Made by a program: the position numbers and the translations under genes. This document shows positions 43,233-52,008 of a stretch of DNA of 64,000 bases, in pieces. The DNA is from Naegleria lovaniensis. Taxonomy: Eukaryota > Heterolobosea > Eutetramitea > Acrasida > Naegleriidae. The number at the start of each line of letters is the position of its first letter. The first letter of the stretch is position 1. The stretch covers positions 421,802 to 485,801 of the forward strand of contig NW_025407832.1 in the NCBI RefSeq assembly GCF_003324165.1. Direction: 5' to 3'. The notes under the pieces are model-generated. The model did not search any database and was not told the origin of the DNA. It worked only from the letters and a program-made list of their open reading frames with translations.

Positions 43233-43808
43233 TTAATCCTTTCTATCCATCATGAAAATAATTTCTTTTGTTTTTTCGTTCGTTTTTCTCATTTTCTAAA
43301 ATGTTTTGATTTGTATTAATTTTCATTATTAATTTTGTTTAATTCACACAACAATATATTTTCATCACCATTGTAATGGTGAACAATATTCGTTTTTGGC
43401 CACCATCATATATCACACAGAACTACTCACCTCTAAAAACAACTGAGTATCTTCGATGAATTTATCCATAAATTTAATCTGTGTTTCGATATCGAAGCCA
43501 ATACCATGTATTAATCTAGACAGTACATCCACAATTAATTCACATCGCTTCTTTTGATATCCATTTTCATCTTTTGAAAGCTCTTCTCTGATTTGCTCCG
43601 GATCATATTCTAATAATTCTTTCCTTTTTTCGAGAATGTGGCTTGATGGATGTTCTTGTTGATGAATTAAATTTGTGTGAGGAATATTATTTCGAGGATG
43701 AGAAGATGAAGCATAATAGGAAGGATCATTTTCATGACTGTGGATTTCCGTTTTACTTTGATCGATTTGATCCAAGCTGCCACTTGTTAAATTAAATATT
43801 TCTTCCAT
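43233..43808 (-). CDS. Small two-exon protein, unknown
   Basis: Join 43808..43431 and 43295..43233 gives 146 residues. The intron is 135 nt with a GTGAGT donor and a CATTTTAG acceptor, phase 0, and the join reads LFLEKMRKTNEK. The ATG at 43808 follows seven A; the frame continues 23 codons upstream to an ATG at 43877. The first half is Ser/His/Asn-rich, the second is a helix with GIGFDIETQIKFMDKFIEDT. This looks like a small coiled-coil adaptor, but no family is recognised. The short second exon is supported only by the splice signals, frame and stop. Confidence 0.55.
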
Positions 43809-44011
43809 TTTTTTCTTAGTGCAAGTGCTCGAAGTTAATCGGAAACAAAGAAGCACAGTTGACAAATGCAAGAACAATGCGCTTCAAACTCATAGCTTAT
43901 TCGATATTTGTGTTTATTGATACAAAATTTACAGGGGAGTATGGTACAACAATGAAAACCTATGGTACAAAAAAGATGGAAGTGATCGTCAAACACGTAG
44001 TGTGATTAACC

Positions 44012-44596
44012 TTACAGAGAAAACATGTGCTTTTCAAGCAAACTGTTCATCTCTACACATTCATGTGCCAACTCGGAATTGACCAAACTCAAAAATCGCA
44101 TCTCTTGAAGGAGGTGTGATGAAACAACCTTTGTCAAGTATCGATGCACCTTCAAATTGCATTCATGCAGTCGATGCACCAATTCTGAATCCATCATTGA
44201 TGTGGCTTGAGGCGAATCATCATTCATCACCACGGCAATCTCATCAGAATACTCTTTGAGCAATTTCTTGAGAGCGGGATCAACGTTGGCCAACTTCTCC
44301 ATATTGGTCAGAAGAGCTTGCTCTCTTTTCAGAAGTGAACCTTTTGAGGTGGAGGATGATCGTAATGTGGATTGTGCAAGATCGGTATTCAAAGCAAGAT
44401 CATCCATGGTTGTGGTAGATCTCATGCTTGATACTCGTTCCATATCTTTCATATTTCTCGAGTTGATAAAGGCTTCTCTGACCACTCGGTGATAGCCTTG
44501 TTGTTGTTGAGCAGCTGCCAAAAATCCATATCGTGAGGCAGCAGCAGAACGAGAGAGAGTAAACACTGAGGAGGAGATCTTTCTACTGAATAGCAT
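44012..44596 (-). CDS. Hypothetical protein, probably mitochondrial
   Basis: One exon of 194 residues from the ATG at 44596; the frame opens slightly upstream at a TTG. The first 40 residues (MLFSRKISSSVFTLSRSAAASRYGFLAAA) are rich in Arg, Ser and Ala with no acidic residues, which is a classical matrix-targeting presequence. The remainder is helical, with a Thr/Ser/Met-rich linker. The C-terminal helix runs through LHECNLKVHRYLTKV and LVNSELAHECVEM. No known domain is recognised. Confidence 0.6.
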   Translation of the reverse strand: MLFSRKISSSVFTLSRSAAASRYGFLAAAQQQQGYHRVVREAFINSRNMKDMERVSSMRSTTTMDDLALNTDLAQSTLRSSSTSKGSLLKREQALLTNMEKLANVDPALKKLLKEYSDEIAVVMNDDSPQATSMMDSELVHRLHECNLKVHRYLTKVVSSHLLQEMRFLSLVNSELAHECVEMNSLLEKHMFSL

Positions 44597-44833
44597 CTTT
44601 TCAAGTGAACGTTGCAAGAGAATGTTATTAATAAGTTGGTGGTGGTTGAAAAAGAGTGAGGCTTGTAAAAGATCAAAGAGTTCTGTTTCTTTGGGAGTTT
44701 TTGTTGAAGGTGTTGTTGTGTTGTTTTTTTTGTTGTGTGTTTAAAAAATTGTTGGTCGAGTCATCTGGCGCTGTTGGAGTTTTATAATGTGAGGAGCTGT
44801 TTAAATTTGTATTGTTCGACCTGTCATCGAAAT

Positions 44834-45140
44834 ATGGAGAATTACAGGGACAGGGAATTTGCAGTATTTTGGGCAATTGAGATTTTCAAAGGTAAGTTTC
44901 CAATGATTGTGATGGGGAATTCACTTTTGGACTTTGATTTTGTATGAAGAGATGATGTGTTGTAACGAAATGGCAATTTGTAAACAGTTTGATCGTGAAC
45001 TGCAAGATGCAATTTGGGATCTTATGTGTGATGATGTTGAGACAAAATTGCATCTTGAAGTACTATCAACGACAGCAACAGTTTTGCACACATATCTTTT
45101 CGTTTCTAACCTCTTCTCTTTCATTCACTCTCTGGGTTGA
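44834..45140 (+). CDS. Possible small two-exon gene
   Basis: A candidate join 44834..44891 and 44950..45140 would encode 82 residues: ATG after AAAT, donor GTAAGT, acceptor TATGAAG, phase 1, intron 58 nt. The text reads MENYRDREFAVFWAIEIFKE and then QFDRELQDAIWDLMCDDVET, a helical, acidic protein. The acceptor is poor, with no pyrimidine tract, and the last 20 residues are hydrophobic with odd codon use. This may be a real small gene, a gene with further exons, or a remnant. It falls inside a 660-bp gap between the mitochondrial hypothetical (-) and the SANT protein (+). The rest of that gap is CA/GT-rich low-complexity sequence. Confidence 0.3.
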
Positions 45141-45257
45141 TGAATTGTTATGGATTTTCACTCGACATAAAATTGTCCGAGATTGGCGCCTTTGCCGTTG
45201 TGCATTTCAATAATTTTCGAAATATTCATTCCAATAACAATTGTTGATTCAAAAATA

Positions 45258-46565
45258 ATGGTCCCCAATGAGCAACGTGATGAAGAATTTGCCATTTGGT
45301 GTGAAGATTACTTTGGATTTCAACAGCATCAACAAAATCAACAGCAGCATGATGTGTCATCATCTGTTTTAGGGGCAACATCATCATTACCTCCTTCGGA
45401 AATATCTTCTCTTTTAATACTCTCCCATGATGATAATTACAATAACGAAACAATCATCACCACTAAACAGGATTCTGATGTTTTATCTCCACTTGAATCT
45501 CACAAACCATTTCAACATTATCATCACGAGAATGCATCCTTTACAACACTTCTAACAGCAGAAAACACTTCTCTTTACAATATTCCTCCGAATACTGCCA
45601 ATCATCATCACCATGATACGACAACTACACAATCCGATGCATTGCATCCAATGATTTTCAAACAAGAATACTTCCGAAAATTAAGAATGTTATTTTCACC
45701 TCCGGAAATGCTGACTCCGTGCGGTGATATCGATGAATCGTACTTCCATCCAAATCCAAGTAATGTATTTAATTTGGATTGCTTACAGAAACTCAAATGG
45801 CAAAAATCATCAGATGATGAATTATTGAAGAAGGGAATCCAAGAATTTGGCAATGATTGGACAGCAATCATCATTAAATATTTACCCAATTGGGATGCTA
45901 AGGAGTTAATGGAAAGAAGTCAACAGCTATACGTTAAAAAACATTCTAAGGGAGTTGTGAGCGAGTCCAAAAAGTCTACTACTGGCAATGTTTCTCAATT
46001 GAAAAGGTCCTCCTCTCGCTCGAATAGTGCTACCAATAATACGAGTAACACTTCCAGAAGATCGATCATGATGGATCGAGCTGTTGAAGAAACAGATGAT
46101 GTCTTAGACAAACAAGATACGAGTTCTGTAGAAAAGAAGAAACGATCAGTTACCAGTTCGAGAAGAAATTCAAAGATTTCTTTTTCCTCGACATCCTCGA
46201 CCAGCACGAACTCTTCTTCAAATAGTGCCAACATTTCAACCACAAGGCAAAAGAGCTGTAAAACACGAAAGAAAGAAACAAACTGCTCCACAACAGCATT
46301 ACAACAAAGCAAGACGAGAAAATCCAAGAAACCACCATCGAAAAAGAAAGCTGATGATGAAGATGACGACTATCATGAAGAGGAGGAATCAGAGTTTGAT
46401 GAAAATCAAAGTGAGGACTCTGATTTCACCGATTCAGAAGAGCTCAACGATAATTATTCATTGGTGAAATCTCGCCCAAAAAGACATGTACAACGATGCC
46501 ACTACCAAGAACCAACTTCAGATGAAGAGGAATTACTATTTTACATGCATGAGCATGAAGATTAA
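45258..46565 (+). CDS. SANT/Myb-like domain nuclear protein
   Basis: One exon of 435 residues starting at the ATG at 45258 (MVPNEQRDEE); the frame is open 25 codons further upstream without ATG. A single SANT/Myb repeat occupies about residues 185-245, with the three spaced aromatic residues (LKWQKSSDDELL, FGNDWTAIIIKY, LPNWDAKELM). The first part is Gln/His/Ser-rich. The tail has Ser/Lys/Arg-rich stretches (nuclear-localisation-like), then an acidic region and a basic SRPKRHVQR near the end. SANT repeats bind DNA or histone tails. One repeat alone usually points to chromatin-complex subunits rather than classical Myb factors. No precise ortholog is recognised. Confidence 0.68.
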   Translation: MVPNEQRDEEFAIWCEDYFGFQQHQQNQQQHDVSSSVLGATSSLPPSEISSLLILSHDDNYNNETIITTKQDSDVLSPLESHKPFQHYHHENASFTTLLTAENTSLYNIPPNTANHHHHDTTTTQSDALHPMIFKQEYFRKLRMLFSPPEMLTPCGDIDESYFHPNPSNVFNLDCLQKLKWQKSSDDELLKKGIQEFGNDWTAIIIKYLPNWDAKELMERSQQLYVKKHSKGVVSESKKSTTGNVSQLKRSSSRSNSATNNTSNTSRRSIMMDRAVEETDDVLDKQDTSSVEKKKRSVTSSRRNSKISFSSTSSTSTNSSSNSANISTTRQKSCKTRKKETNCSTTALQQSKTRKSKKPPSKKKADDEDDDYHEEEESEFDENQSEDSDFTDSEELNDNYSLVKSRPKRHVQRCHYQEPTSDEEELLFYMHEHED

Positions 46566-46626
46566 CATTCTATGAATGGTATGCCGTCATTTTCTAGAGG
46601 CAAACAGATTGAAAAAATATTGAAAC

Positions 46627-47737
46627 ATGATGATGAGCATGCTTTATTATGGACTGAATATCTATTGGATTGCTGGTATTGGATTGTATTCGCTCCGATT
46701 CTTCAATAACTTTTTTCATCACATATTGCAATATGGAAGATTCTCTCCGACCATTGAAAATCAAAGTTCAGAACGAAAGAAAAATCTCGTTCAGAAAGTA
46801 ATTTCAACTCTCTTACAACCTCTCATCACTGAGAAGCTTCATTGGAGATGTATTTATTCCATTGGATTATTTTTCAATACTCTTAGTTTAATTTATATAT
46901 TTATTTATTATTTTCTTCGCAATAATTCTGAGAACAAAAATGGAAATTTTAATAATCGTAATTTTGGAACGATCAACTGCATGATCGTGATGATTCTGCT
47001 CTATGAAATTCATTTATTGAAAAGATGTGTTGAGGTTTTTTTCTTTCAACCATGGACTCACCCAGCAAGATTGGTTGGACCTTTCTTGTTCTTGAGTGGA
47101 GTTTCATATTATATTTGTGCTCCTTTAAGTTTATGCGTTTCCTCTTTGTTGATCATTGAATCAAATAGTTTTGAAGGTCATAACAGTTCTTATGGAAACG
47201 ACATGATACAAATAGCAATGGTGATGGCTGGAGTGATACTATTTTTGTGGAGCTGGTATGTTTGCACAATTGTGTGATTTGGTGCTCATGAACTAATGCA
47301 TTTCGTTCTTACTGTGGATAGTTTTCATCAATACAAATGTCATGCCATTCTCTATTCTCTAGCTCGCATCAAGAACAAAAACCCTGAAATTGGATATCAA
47401 ATCCCAAGAGGAGATCTTTTCGAATATTTATACTGCCCTCATTATTTTACAGAAATACTTATGTATTTTTCACTGAATTTGATGATTGGTTTTTCACAAT
47501 TTCCAATGTTGTAAGTGGTTCGAACGGATGTATTTATTAGAGTCATTGTTTGATGAAAAATCAATTTCACTCATGGAATACAATTTTACAAATGACCGAT
47601 CATCACTCAGATTTTGCTTTTCATTTACCACTCTCAACCTTTCCTATCACTCCTTTGAGACCCATGATTGGTATCAACAAAAATTTAAAGACAAGCTTCC
47701 AAAATCAAGAAAAATATTCTTACCTTTCATTGTTTGA
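46627..47737 (+). CDS. SRD5A3: Polyprenol reductase (steroid 5-alpha-reductase 3 family)
   Basis: Three exons, join 46627..47255, 47322..47510, 47611..47737, give 314 residues, against 318 in humans. Introns are 66 and 100 nt, all phase 2. The joins yield WSCFHQYKCHAILYSLAR and FPMLFCFSFTTLN. The conserved C-terminal catalytic region contains RIPF/IPRGDLFEYLYCPHY, the NADPH-binding segment of the family, and the terminal WYQQKFKDKLPKSRKIFLPF. About six membrane spans are visible. The enzyme saturates the alpha-isoprene unit in dolichol synthesis (directly or through polyprenal), in the ER, so it supports N-glycosylation. The third exon overlaps a different open frame starting at 47486, which is not the real reading. 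Confidence 0.88.
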
Positions 47738-48016
47738 GGTACCCCAGCCATTCCAATGACCTCCTTTGTTGAAATGAGGTTACAAGCGACTCGGCATTCG
47801 TTAGTTCCATTGGTGATCCTTAGATGTTTGGCCGATTCAATTGAATGGGAAAGATTCAACACTTTTTATTTGTCCGCACCTCAATGCGCATTTGGTGGAA
47901 TAAAATTAGCCAACAATTCAAATCTCAAAAAAAATTCTCGACTCTCTGCTCGTCCGCTTTGCGCACCTTGAGCTTCTCATCATCTAACTAGCATCAGCTT
48001 CCGATCAACAATAGAA

Positions 48017-48811
48017 ATGACCATTTCAAAACAAGTGTTGGTGATTGTTAATTTTTCTTCAGAAGAAATGGAAAAGTCCTTCGAATCCGCAAAGAACATC
48101 TTGAAATCGAACGGATTTGATGATAGTAATTCTCAATTGACAAAATGTGATATTTCTAAAGTGATTCCATACGAAAATGACTCATACGATGCTGTTATTA
48201 ACTTGGACTCAAAGATTCAAACTGAACAATTTATTATGGAATGTCTCCGAGTATTAAAGAAGGGCGGACTTGTGATGTTGTCCCAAACTAACAACTCAGA
48301 AGAAAATTTGATGATGGGTGGATTTTTAAACATTGTTGTTGACAATAACCAAAAGGTAGTAAAAGCTGAAAAGGCCTCATGGGACATGGGAACTAGTTTT
48401 TCTCTCGCTACGAAGGAAAAACAAGCCAATAACCTGACCACTCAATCCTCGCAACCACAACAGAAATCATTCAAAACTTGGACTGTCAGCAACCTTGAAG
48501 AGGATGACATTATGAATGATGATGACTTGCTAGAAGACGAAGATTTAAACAACGCTGCAAATTCATTTGATGATTGTGGTACTGGAGTTGGAAGCTCCAA
48601 AAAAGCATGTAAGAATTGCACATGTGGTAGAAAAGAAGGAGAAATTCCATCATCTACTGAACAACATGTGAGCTCTTGTGGAAATTGTTATAAGGGAGAT
48701 GCATTCCGTTGCTCAACATGTCCTTACTTGGGAATGCCTGCCTTCGACCCTTCAAATCCTATCCAAATTAACAACGACAAAATTCAAATCAACAATACTA
48801 TGGATATTTAA
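48017..48811 (+). CDS. CIAPIN1: Anamorsin/Dre2, cytosolic Fe-S cluster assembly factor
   Basis: One exon, 264 residues. The N-terminal 150 residues have a degenerate methyltransferase-like fold (LRVLKKGGLVMLSQT), as in all anamorsins. The C-terminal region has the two iron-sulfur motifs. Motif A is C-x10-C-x2-C-x-C (DDCGTGVGSSKKACKNCTCG, residues about 187-203). Motif B is C-x2-C-x7-C-x2-C (SCGNCYKGDAFRCSTCPYL, about 219-235). The PYLGMPAF tail is near-invariant in the family. It receives electrons from the diflavin reductase Tah18/NDOR1 and feeds the CIA pathway. The acidic linker (DDDLLEDEDLNN) is typical. Confidence 0.95.
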   Translation: MTISKQVLVIVNFSSEEMEKSFESAKNILKSNGFDDSNSQLTKCDISKVIPYENDSYDAVINLDSKIQTEQFIMECLRVLKKGGLVMLSQTNNSEENLMMGGFLNIVVDNNQKVVKAEKASWDMGTSFSLATKEKQANNLTTQSSQPQQKSFKTWTVSNLEEDDIMNDDDLLEDEDLNNAANSFDDCGTGVGSSKKACKNCTCGRKEGEIPSSTEQHVSSCGNCYKGDAFRCSTCPYLGMPAFDPSNPIQINNDKIQINNTMDI

Positions 48812-48872
48812 ATAAAAGGTGTATTCTACATGCCTAGCGTAAAAGAAGTTGAGTTATGTGACAAATGCAACC

Positions 48873-49862
48873 CTAATTGGATTTCAACAGTTTCCTGATA
48901 CTCATCTTGATGATATTATCAACTTCAACTCTTGCTTGTCGCTTCTTGTCCAACTCTTGGTTAGTGAGTTGTATCAAGAATGGCATAAATTCTTGTTCCA
49001 CTTGTCTATGTACAATGTCGTAAAAGAAGCCTTCCTCTTGAAGGGTTGTAAACACGTTGAGGTCCAAATTTTCGAGGTATTGATTTGCAAATTGCCTACT
49101 TGCAAGTTTCCGCCTGCATTCTTGTTCGCGTTGCAACCTCTGTCGTTCTTGCTCCTTACGACGCTCTTTTTCCTCGAACCTTCTTTTTTCTGCAGCTTCC
49201 AACCTTTGTGTTTCTGCCAGTTCTGCATTTCGCTTTTGTGCAAACTCTTTCTTTTGTTGTCTGAGCGCTTCCATCTCTTCCTCTTCTAAAACCTCTAACA
49301 TGGATTGCTCTAATGTTTTTCCCACAATCACCTCCAGAATTGGTGCAACTTCAAAATCAAAATCAAATAAATCATCCTCAACTTGAACACCCATGTCCAC
49401 ACCTGTTTTTGAGGGAATGAACACCGGTGACTCGGGTCTATCTTGAAAAGGATCCGTCTGTGTCCAGACATCAGTCTCGTCAATTTCTTCCACGTAAGTC
49501 ATTGTTTGAATATCAATATGTTTTCTACCCTCTACCGGTTCGAGATTTCTTTCCGCCAGTAATTGTTCTGCAAGGGCCTTTTCTTGTCTTTGTTTAGCTT
49601 CTAATAATTTTCTCTTGTTCCTATGTTCTTCCTTCTTTCTTTCAAGCTCCAATTCTAGTTGTTGATTTTGTGGTATTACTTGTTGTGCATAGGTATTGCC
49701 TCTGTACACTCTCCGATCGTACATGATGTTACCGAAGCCAGCATTTGTTTGAGTTGTACCTCCTCCAGTTTCGCTAAAGGGATCTCTGTACTTGGTCTTC
49801 TTTGTGGTGTTATTATTGACAGGCTTTGGTTCCTGTTGAAATGAATGAAACACTGCTTGCAT
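48873..49862 (-). CDS. RSP3: Radial spoke protein 3 (RSPH3)
   Basis: One exon of 329 residues. The family signature NIMYDRRVYRGNTYA lies at 45-59. The EIDETDVWTQTDPF block and a long coiled coil (LRQQKKEFAQKRNAELAETQ onward) follow. The domain ending ANQYLENLDLNVFTTLQEEG and VEQEFMPFLIQL is the spoke-docking part. RSP3 forms the homodimeric spine of axonemal radial spokes and anchors other spoke proteins. Its presence shows the organism builds a motile 9+2 flagellum, at least in one stage. The gene is convergent with anamorsin, with about 60 bp between. Confidence 0.95.
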   Translation of the reverse strand: MQAVFHSFQQEPKPVNNNTTKKTKYRDPFSETGGGTTQTNAGFGNIMYDRRVYRGNTYAQQVIPQNQQLELELERKKEEHRNKRKLLEAKQRQEKALAEQLLAERNLEPVEGRKHIDIQTMTYVEEIDETDVWTQTDPFQDRPESPVFIPSKTGVDMGVQVEDDLFDFDFEVAPILEVIVGKTLEQSMLEVLEEEEMEALRQQKKEFAQKRNAELAETQRLEAAEKRRFEEKERRKEQERQRLQREQECRRKLASRQFANQYLENLDLNVFTTLQEEGFFYDIVHRQVEQEFMPFLIQLTNQELDKKRQARVEVDNIIKMSIRKLLKSN

Positions 49863-50039
49863 ATTTTTTCATATGAAACTCCTAACCGACAAAACTGTAG
49901 TTTTTAAAAGGGCGCCAAATTTTGTTTTGCATCTATCTCTTTTCGCTCCGTGATGTTATTAAAGTCACAAGAACAACACTCTTCAAATTACAAATTGACT
50001 CAACGAAGCCTTACATAAAGATAAATTTTTTTAATTTAT

Positions 50040-50636
50040 TTAGTATTGATATTCAACTTCTTCTTCTATGAAGCCCTTCTCGCTGACGTAGATACCGTCC
50101 AAGAACTTACGAATATCCTTGTTTCTGACGAGAGTAGCGATGTGAATAGCAGCAGCAGACTCTGAGACATTCTCCAAATCGTTACCTTGGATCATGATTT
50201 CGTCCTTTTGACCAGTAACATCAACGGTAACACCATCTCTCATATCGACCTTACGAACTCTCTTTTCACCCAAGAAGTTTCTGATTTCAATATTCTTCTT
50301 GTCATCACTGATCTTGCAGTTGACAGGGAAGTGAGCATAAACAAATCTCATCTTGTACTTGAATCCCTTGGTAACACCAACAATCATGTTTTGGATGTGT
50401 GAAGCAACAGTTCTGACGAGAGAGTTTTCTCTTCTGTTTCCGTGGAACTTTTGCACAATAACTCTGGTGTATGGAGTTTCTTCAGTTGGTGCTTCAACGA
50501 AAATGTCAAGTTGAGCATGTTGGAAAGATCTGGACAAGGTTCCTCTTGGACCAGTAACAACAACACGTCTGGCCTTGGCGGTGATGGTAACACCCTTTGG
50601 CACCTTCACGAACTCGTTTGCGTTGAGAGTCTTCAT
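50040..50636 (-). CDS. RPL9: 60S ribosomal protein L9 (uL6)
   Basis: One coding exon, 198 residues including the N-terminal MKTLNANEFVKVPKGV. The two alpha/beta repeats of uL6 are visible: VTGPRGTLSRSF, then VRTVASHIQNMIVGVTKGFKYKM, and in the second half NIEIRNFLGEKRVRKVDMRDG. The C-terminus DIRKFLDGIYVSEKG is characteristic of eukaryotic and archaeal L9. It sits near the sarcin-ricin loop of the large subunit. The codon set is more biased (many TTC, AAG, GTC) than in neighbours, which is normal for a highly expressed gene. The 5' leader seems to contain an intron, listed separately. Confidence 0.97.
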   Translation of the reverse strand: MKTLNANEFVKVPKGVTITAKARRVVVTGPRGTLSRSFQHAQLDIFVEAPTEETPYTRVIVQKFHGNRRENSLVRTVASHIQNMIVGVTKGFKYKMRFVYAHFPVNCKISDDKKNIEIRNFLGEKRVRKVDMRDGVTVDVTGQKDEIMIQGNDLENVSESAAAIHIATLVRNKDIRKFLDGIYVSEKGFIEEEVEYQY

Positions 50637-50642
50637 TGTGTA

Positions 50643-50706
50643 CTAAGTAGATGTAAGAAGAAGAAAGCAAGATTAATGCCGAAATGAGATAGGGAAAGTT
50701 ACGTAC
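50643..50706 (-). other. Probable 5'-UTR intron of RPL9
   Basis: On the minus strand a GTACGT donor at 50706 is followed 64 nt later by a pyrimidine-rich tract (CTTTCTTCTTCTTACATCTAC) and TTAG, seven bases before the ATG. Length and signals match the coding introns in the window. There is no open frame upstream that could be a coding first exon. Confidence 0.5.
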
Positions 50707-50881
50707 GTTTGTGGCGATATTTTTTTTCAACAAAATTTTTCAGAATAATGTAGTCAACTACATTTTCATGATTACAATGGCGAAGAAAAAAGTACTTTAG
50801 AGCGCAATGTGGACTTGTATTGTTTGTTTCTTCAAAAAATAGAAATCATCATTCATGGGTGAAAAACATGAAGCTGGTGCT

Positions 50882-51922
50882 CTACTCTTCTTCTCCATCT
50901 TCTTGTGCTGTTCTGTCATTGCCTGCATGCGGACTCGAAGATGCACCATTGGATTGTTGCTGCAATGCTTTTGCTCTTTGCTGCACTAATTGATTGTACA
51001 TGTTGAGGTTGAGACTTAGGACACTCTGATTTCGAGTGCTGTCATTGGTTTCGTCGTCACGTAGAATACATGTCTGTAGCTCATTTTGATGCAACTCAAA
51101 ACTGGCTTTTCCTTCTTTCACCAGAAATGAGAAGTAGAAAAAGTTTTCGATCGTTTTTGTGAATGAGTTTGGATCTACAAGAACTTCTAACACAGACAAA
51201 TGTTCATCAGTATGTTCTTTCTTTCTCTTCTTTGTCTGGCTTTTGAGTTTTTTGTACAAATTTTGAACTTCTTTTGTGGTTGCATCTTGTTTTGTTACAT
51301 CGGTCATTTCTTCTGCTTCTTTTTCTTCTACAATATCATCTTTTGATTTCTTTGGACGTTCTTTCCTCTTCTTTTCTTTTCTTTCAACTTTAATAGGGCC
51401 GTTCATGAATGTGATGGTGGGTGTTCTTCGGAATAAACCTGAAACAGACTCTCCAATCTTGTTCCAATCCAATTCAATAGGAATAAATTCCAATTCGGCT
51501 GATGTAATAACATTTGATTGGTTTGATGATGGATATTTTGAACTTAGTTTTGTGATTAATTCAATAGGATCCCATTCTTTTCCAAAGTTTAATCTTGTTG
51601 CTTGTTCTAAACCACACTTCGTGCTCTGAGCAAACCAAGCAGCGTCTAGAGCACCTTCACGTGCGTGGTAAATGTCTTCCTGGTACTTGTCTCCTTTTCC
51701 GAGGATGTGTAAAAGTTCATGTGATCCTGGCTCGCAAATTTCTTCGGCCTTTTCACTTGTTCGAGAAATCAAATCGATATAATTGGCTCGTAGTTGTCTT
51801 CGGAAAGAGGGATCACGTTTTTTTACAGTCTCCTCGTCTTCCTCCTCTTGTTGTTCAACTTCTTCGCTTTCATACTCCTCAGAGTCTGATTCTTCAACTC
51901 GTTCTTTGCGATTTTGTAACAT
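50882..51922 (-). CDS. NSE4: Non-SMC element 4 (Nse4), SMC5/6 kleisin
   Basis: One exon, 346 residues. The conserved N-terminal helical part reads LRANYIDLISRTSEKAEEI and the C-terminal winged-helix part contains LEVLVDPNSFTKTIENFFYFSFLVKEGKA, the diagnostic Nse4 motif. Nse4 bridges the heads of SMC5 and SMC6 and, with Nse1 and Nse3, forms the DNA-binding subcomplex used in homologous repair. A Glu-rich N-terminus and a central Lys-rich linker (KEKKRKERPKKSKDD) are probably disordered. The tail is acidic. RPL9 lies about 245 bp downstream on the same strand. Confidence 0.93.
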   Translation of the reverse strand: MLQNRKERVEESDSEEYESEEVEQQEEEDEETVKKRDPSFRRQLRANYIDLISRTSEKAEEICEPGSHELLHILGKGDKYQEDIYHAREGALDAAWFAQSTKCGLEQATRLNFGKEWDPIELITKLSSKYPSSNQSNVITSAELEFIPIELDWNKIGESVSGLFRRTPTITFMNGPIKVERKEKKRKERPKKSKDDIVEEKEAEEMTDVTKQDATTKEVQNLYKKLKSQTKKRKKEHTDEHLSVLEVLVDPNSFTKTIENFFYFSFLVKEGKASFELHQNELQTCILRDDETNDSTRNQSVLSLNLNMYNQLVQQRAKALQQQSNGASSSPHAGNDRTAQEDGEEE

Positions 51923-52008
51923 TTTTTTTGCTTGTTTTTGAAGGAAACAGCGAATAATTTTGAATTTTTATTATTGTTGCAGCATAATACACCACCAACT
52001 AATTTTTA

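Noticed and set aside
47486-47610. Frame opening at 47486 as a start of a new gene
   Set aside because: It is intronic up to 47610; only the part after 47611 is coding, as the last exon of SRD5A3.
47756-47971. 71-codon plus-strand frame between SRD5A3 and anamorsin
   Set aside because: Composition is not convincing and it overlaps an equally long frame on the other strand; more likely UTR/promoter.
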